Shown piece by piece: positions 61,601-64,000 of a stretch of DNA of 64,000 bases. The position numbers and the translations under genes were made by a program. Position 1 is the first letter of the stretch. The number at the start of each line of letters is the position of its first letter. Source of the DNA: Anagrus nilaparvatae (taxonomy: Eukaryota; Arthropoda; Insecta; Hymenoptera; Mymaridae); contig JAKSXM010000014.1 of NCBI GenBank assembly GCA_022575985.1, positions 29,078,001 through 29,142,000 of the forward strand. The letters are read 5' to 3'. The notes beneath the pieces were generated by a model. The model was not told the DNA's origin. It did not search any database and was given only the letters and a program-made list of their open reading frames with translations.

Positions 61601-62592
61601 ACTAACAACATCGCCAATTGCTTTAACGTCATTTGGAAACTCAGAAAAACCTTTTAATTTTTGAAATATTTTTTCTGGTGGGTAATTTAACATATTTGTT
61701 AAATAATTTAATCTACCTCGATGGGGTGTACATAATATTATTTTTTGTAAGTCACCTGTTCAAAGAAATTTAAAATTTATATTAAAATTAATAAAAAAAA
61801 TTTTGAAAAATTTAAACAATTTACTTTGAGTTGCTAACTTAAAAAGTTCGTAAAAAAATGCCATCATACTTTCAGCACCTTCACCTCCATATCTTTTTAA
61901 GCTAACAAATTTAACAGCTAAAAATTTATCAAATGCTTGACTTTTTAATAATTCACTAGCAATATTTATTTTAACATCATCCCTTAAAAAATCATTAACA
62001 TTCTCTTCGTAATTTTTCGTAAACCATTCTATTTCTTCTTCAGTCTGTTTAAAATAAAATTTTGTAATTCAAAAATTCAGAAATTTTTTTAAAATTCAAT
62101 TTACCTCAAGATGACTAAATTCAGCCGAAATAGTATCAGAATAAGTATTATTTAAATAATTTAAAGCTTCATTTAGAGTTAAAATTTTGTCATTCGAGTA
62201 TAAAAATTTATTAAATGGAATATCATCATTTTCATTAATGTAAAAATTCTTAATATTCAATTCATTTAAAAATTTGTTATCTGATAAAGATATTGGATTA
62301 ACATTCGATTGTTTGTGTGATAATTCTCGATATTTTGTTAAAAATCTATAAAAATTACTATATTTCGATCTTAATTCTAATTCTTCATCTGGTACTGTAA
62401 AAATTTTACATTAATAACGCAAAATATCAAATTTTAAGTATGTGAAGTGCGCCTACCTTTAAAAAATCTTGTTTTTTTATTATCTCTGTGCCCATAAACC
62501 GCGTTAAAACTGTTATAATTCAATTTTTGTAAAAAGCAAAAATAATTTTTATATTTTAATTTATTTATTAATTTTATTTTTTTGAAATACAT
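58635..62592 (-). CDS. DHTKD1: 2-oxoadipate dehydrogenase E1 (DHTKD1), mitochondrial
   Basis: Thiamine-diphosphate E1 subunit that decarboxylates 2-oxoadipate in lysine and tryptophan breakdown, in the mitochondrial matrix. Twelve coding exons in transcription order: 62592-62457, 62394-62105, 62044-61825, 61755-61406, 61338-61117, 61029-60872, 60791-60524, 60462-60255, 60193-59781, 59277-58968, 58906-58821, 58742-58635. Phases agree and give 922 residues, close to the known animal length of about 920. The first exon encodes a basic presequence-like N-terminus ([15 protein letters not shown]). Diagnostic blocks are [24 protein letters not shown] (ThDP/metal GD..F), [69 protein letters not shown] and [13 protein letters not shown]. 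It lacks the longer N-terminal region of the 2-oxoglutarate dehydrogenase E1, and RRWGHNELD favours DHTKD1. Confidence 0.95.
59524..59658 (-). mobile_element. Near-perfect hairpin element in DHTKD1 intron 10
   Basis: Arms 59524-59562 and 59620-59658 (39 bp) are inverted copies with one mismatch, starting TTAGTAGTAGGTGTATGAGT. The loop is 57 nt. The word ATTACGCAACAGGTCAATGA occurs twice as a direct repeat inside. As transcribed in the DHTKD1 pre-mRNA (minus strand), the single mismatch is a G-U wobble, so the RNA stem would be unbroken. It is GC-richer than the intron around it. Confidence 0.88.
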
Positions 62593-63706
62593 TTTTAACA
62601 ATTTTTTTTGGGGTCAAATTACAGGCGAAAATCACTATTAAAAAAATATTTTTTTAATTTATCCCATCTGCAAAAAATTTTATAACAATAAAACACTTGT
62701 AATTACACACTTTTAAAATCGCATAGTTCTTATCATTAAATAAATAAGTAAGATTATAAGTACTATGTATATATTTAAAATTCAGATAATGTTTGAGAGA
62801 ATAAAGAGTAATAAAATAAATAATTATTGTTTTAAAACTGTATACAAACTGGAAAAAATAATTAATTTATTAAATAAAAACCACATTAAACGGTAAATAA
62901 ATAAATTACGTACAACGGGATTGTAAAATGTAATTTTTAAAGTAAAAATTTTTTGATTACAGTGTTAAGTGTTCTAATGGATAAAATTGCATATTTATAA
63001 CTGAATATGTTAATATTTTTACATATATAAATGCCTTGTTGGCCAGTATCACGTACTCTGATTATTTTATTATAAAGGTCACGTGAGTCTTTTTTTATAT
63101 CCCCCATCAACAAATATTTTTGTTTTTGTTTTCATTTTTATATGAGGAAAAATATGATTTTGTGACCTTTGCTTTAATAAATAATTGCGAAATTTTATCC
63201 AAATTGATTCCAATTTTATTGAAATTTAGATCCAAGTGCAAAATTTTATGATTACTCGTTTCTTTAATAGATTTTTCTTTCTTAAAAAAGATTTAGGTAG
63301 TTGAGGAAAAAAATTAGCAGTGAAATTTTATAGCCTGAAAATGGTTTCACTTGGCTCTCTTTTAAATATTCTAAGAGTAGTGCTAAGTTTTTGCATCATT
63401 TTTTTTTGTTGAAAGTAGAAATAGTGTATTACGAACCATGGCCAGAAAAATAAAGTAAACTCGTTTTTAAATTATCATAATAAATTACAATCTTTAGCAT
63501 TTTTTTCTTATGACGAAATGAAAAAACAGGCTGTAGAAGTACGTGATTTCTGAACGATAAAAAATGATTTGAGCCATACTTTTCTGGACACAGGCTCATA
63601 ACTCCTCCATTTTTTGCCTGATTTACAAGAGACTAAGTTATAATCAAATTCAGGTTCTGGGCAATGGTTTCAAGAGCTTTTACAGCTTTTTTGTAACTCT
63701 GAATAT

Positions 63707-63737
<31 letters not shown>

Positions 63738-64000
63738 GCCCCAAAAACTTTGAGGAAATTTCACTTATACCAATAATTTTGACAATACAAATTCAAAACC
63801 TAAAATTATCCAAGTCTATTTAAGGTACTCTTATATTACTTGGCTTAGCCTATATTAAAAGCTGAAACTGCATAATATGAAAGTAAAGTTTTTGCATGGC
63901 AAATATTTCTGCTTTAGGCTTTTAACTGGATTATATAACAATCACAAAAATCAAAATAGTTAATTTCGCAAAAAATTTTAAGTTTTTACCCCATGTTTTT
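62593..64000. promoter_or_regulatory. DHTKD1 upstream region to window end
   Basis: AT-rich. About 490 bp before the DHTKD1 start codon, TATAAAGGTCACGTGAGTC (63071-63089) holds a GTCACGTGAG E-box/CLEAR-like site, possibly part of a promoter. A run of about 30 A lies at 63701-63731. No gene was recognised from 63.1 kb to the end. Confidence 0.35.

Noticed and set aside
63701..63731. Poly-A run as the tail of a retrocopy or LINE
   Set aside because: No coding remnant, target duplication or LINE sequence was seen upstream; a simple homopolymer is enough.

Overview
The window looks like a nuclear contig of an insect. The DNA is very AT-rich, the genes are split by short introns with GT..AG borders, and the proteins are clear animal orthologues: an 844-residue glycogen phosphorylase, an insect-type reticulon, a tandem-repeat galectin, a nicotinic receptor subunit, SIRT2 and DHTKD1. 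The base composition, the short introns and a divergent F-box/LRR gene fit a parasitoid hymenopteran such as a braconid wasp, but that assignment is an inference. I see no bacterial, viral or CRISPR content.

Layout. 1-2.4 kb: GC-rich fold-back repeat modules. 2.47-24.2 kb (+): a reticulon gene with a long acidic first coding exon, a transposon-filled intron of almost 15 kb, then at least four short alternative first exons and one 36-nt cassette exon, all spliced in phase 1 to the shared reticulon domain. 27.7-35.1 kb (+): glycogen phosphorylase in eight coding exons, with a large first intron that carries a palindromic element with a second element inserted in one arm. 37.35-39.5 kb (+): a two-domain galectin. 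41.3-43.0 kb (+): an F-box/leucine-rich-repeat protein. 43.2-45.5 kb (-): a divergent alpha-type nicotinic acetylcholine receptor subunit. 46.3-53.6 kb (-): a 1,988-residue acidic low-complexity protein, probably nuclear. 54.6 kb (+): mitochondrial ribosomal protein L33, divergent from the acidic gene. 55.2-56.8 kb (+): SIRT2. 58.6-62.6 kb (-): DHTKD1, the mitochondrial 2-oxoadipate dehydrogenase E1. All splice joins given were worked out by hand from consensus sites, phase continuity and family conservation.

The genes are not an operon. GlyP, DHTKD1, SIRT2 and mRpL33 are metabolic or mitochondrial, but nothing in the sequence shows joint control. The unusual material is the non-coding part. 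It holds several non-autonomous inverted-repeat elements, and these have defined ends: a TA-flanked 2-kb element whose arms are built from a ~141-bp satellite, a pogo-like TA-flanked element, a TAA-flanked PIF/Harbinger-like element, and a perfect-looking hairpin in a DHTKD1 intron. Two repeat families recur at distant places in the window. The most striking coding observation is the set of phase-matched alternative first exons of the reticulon gene.
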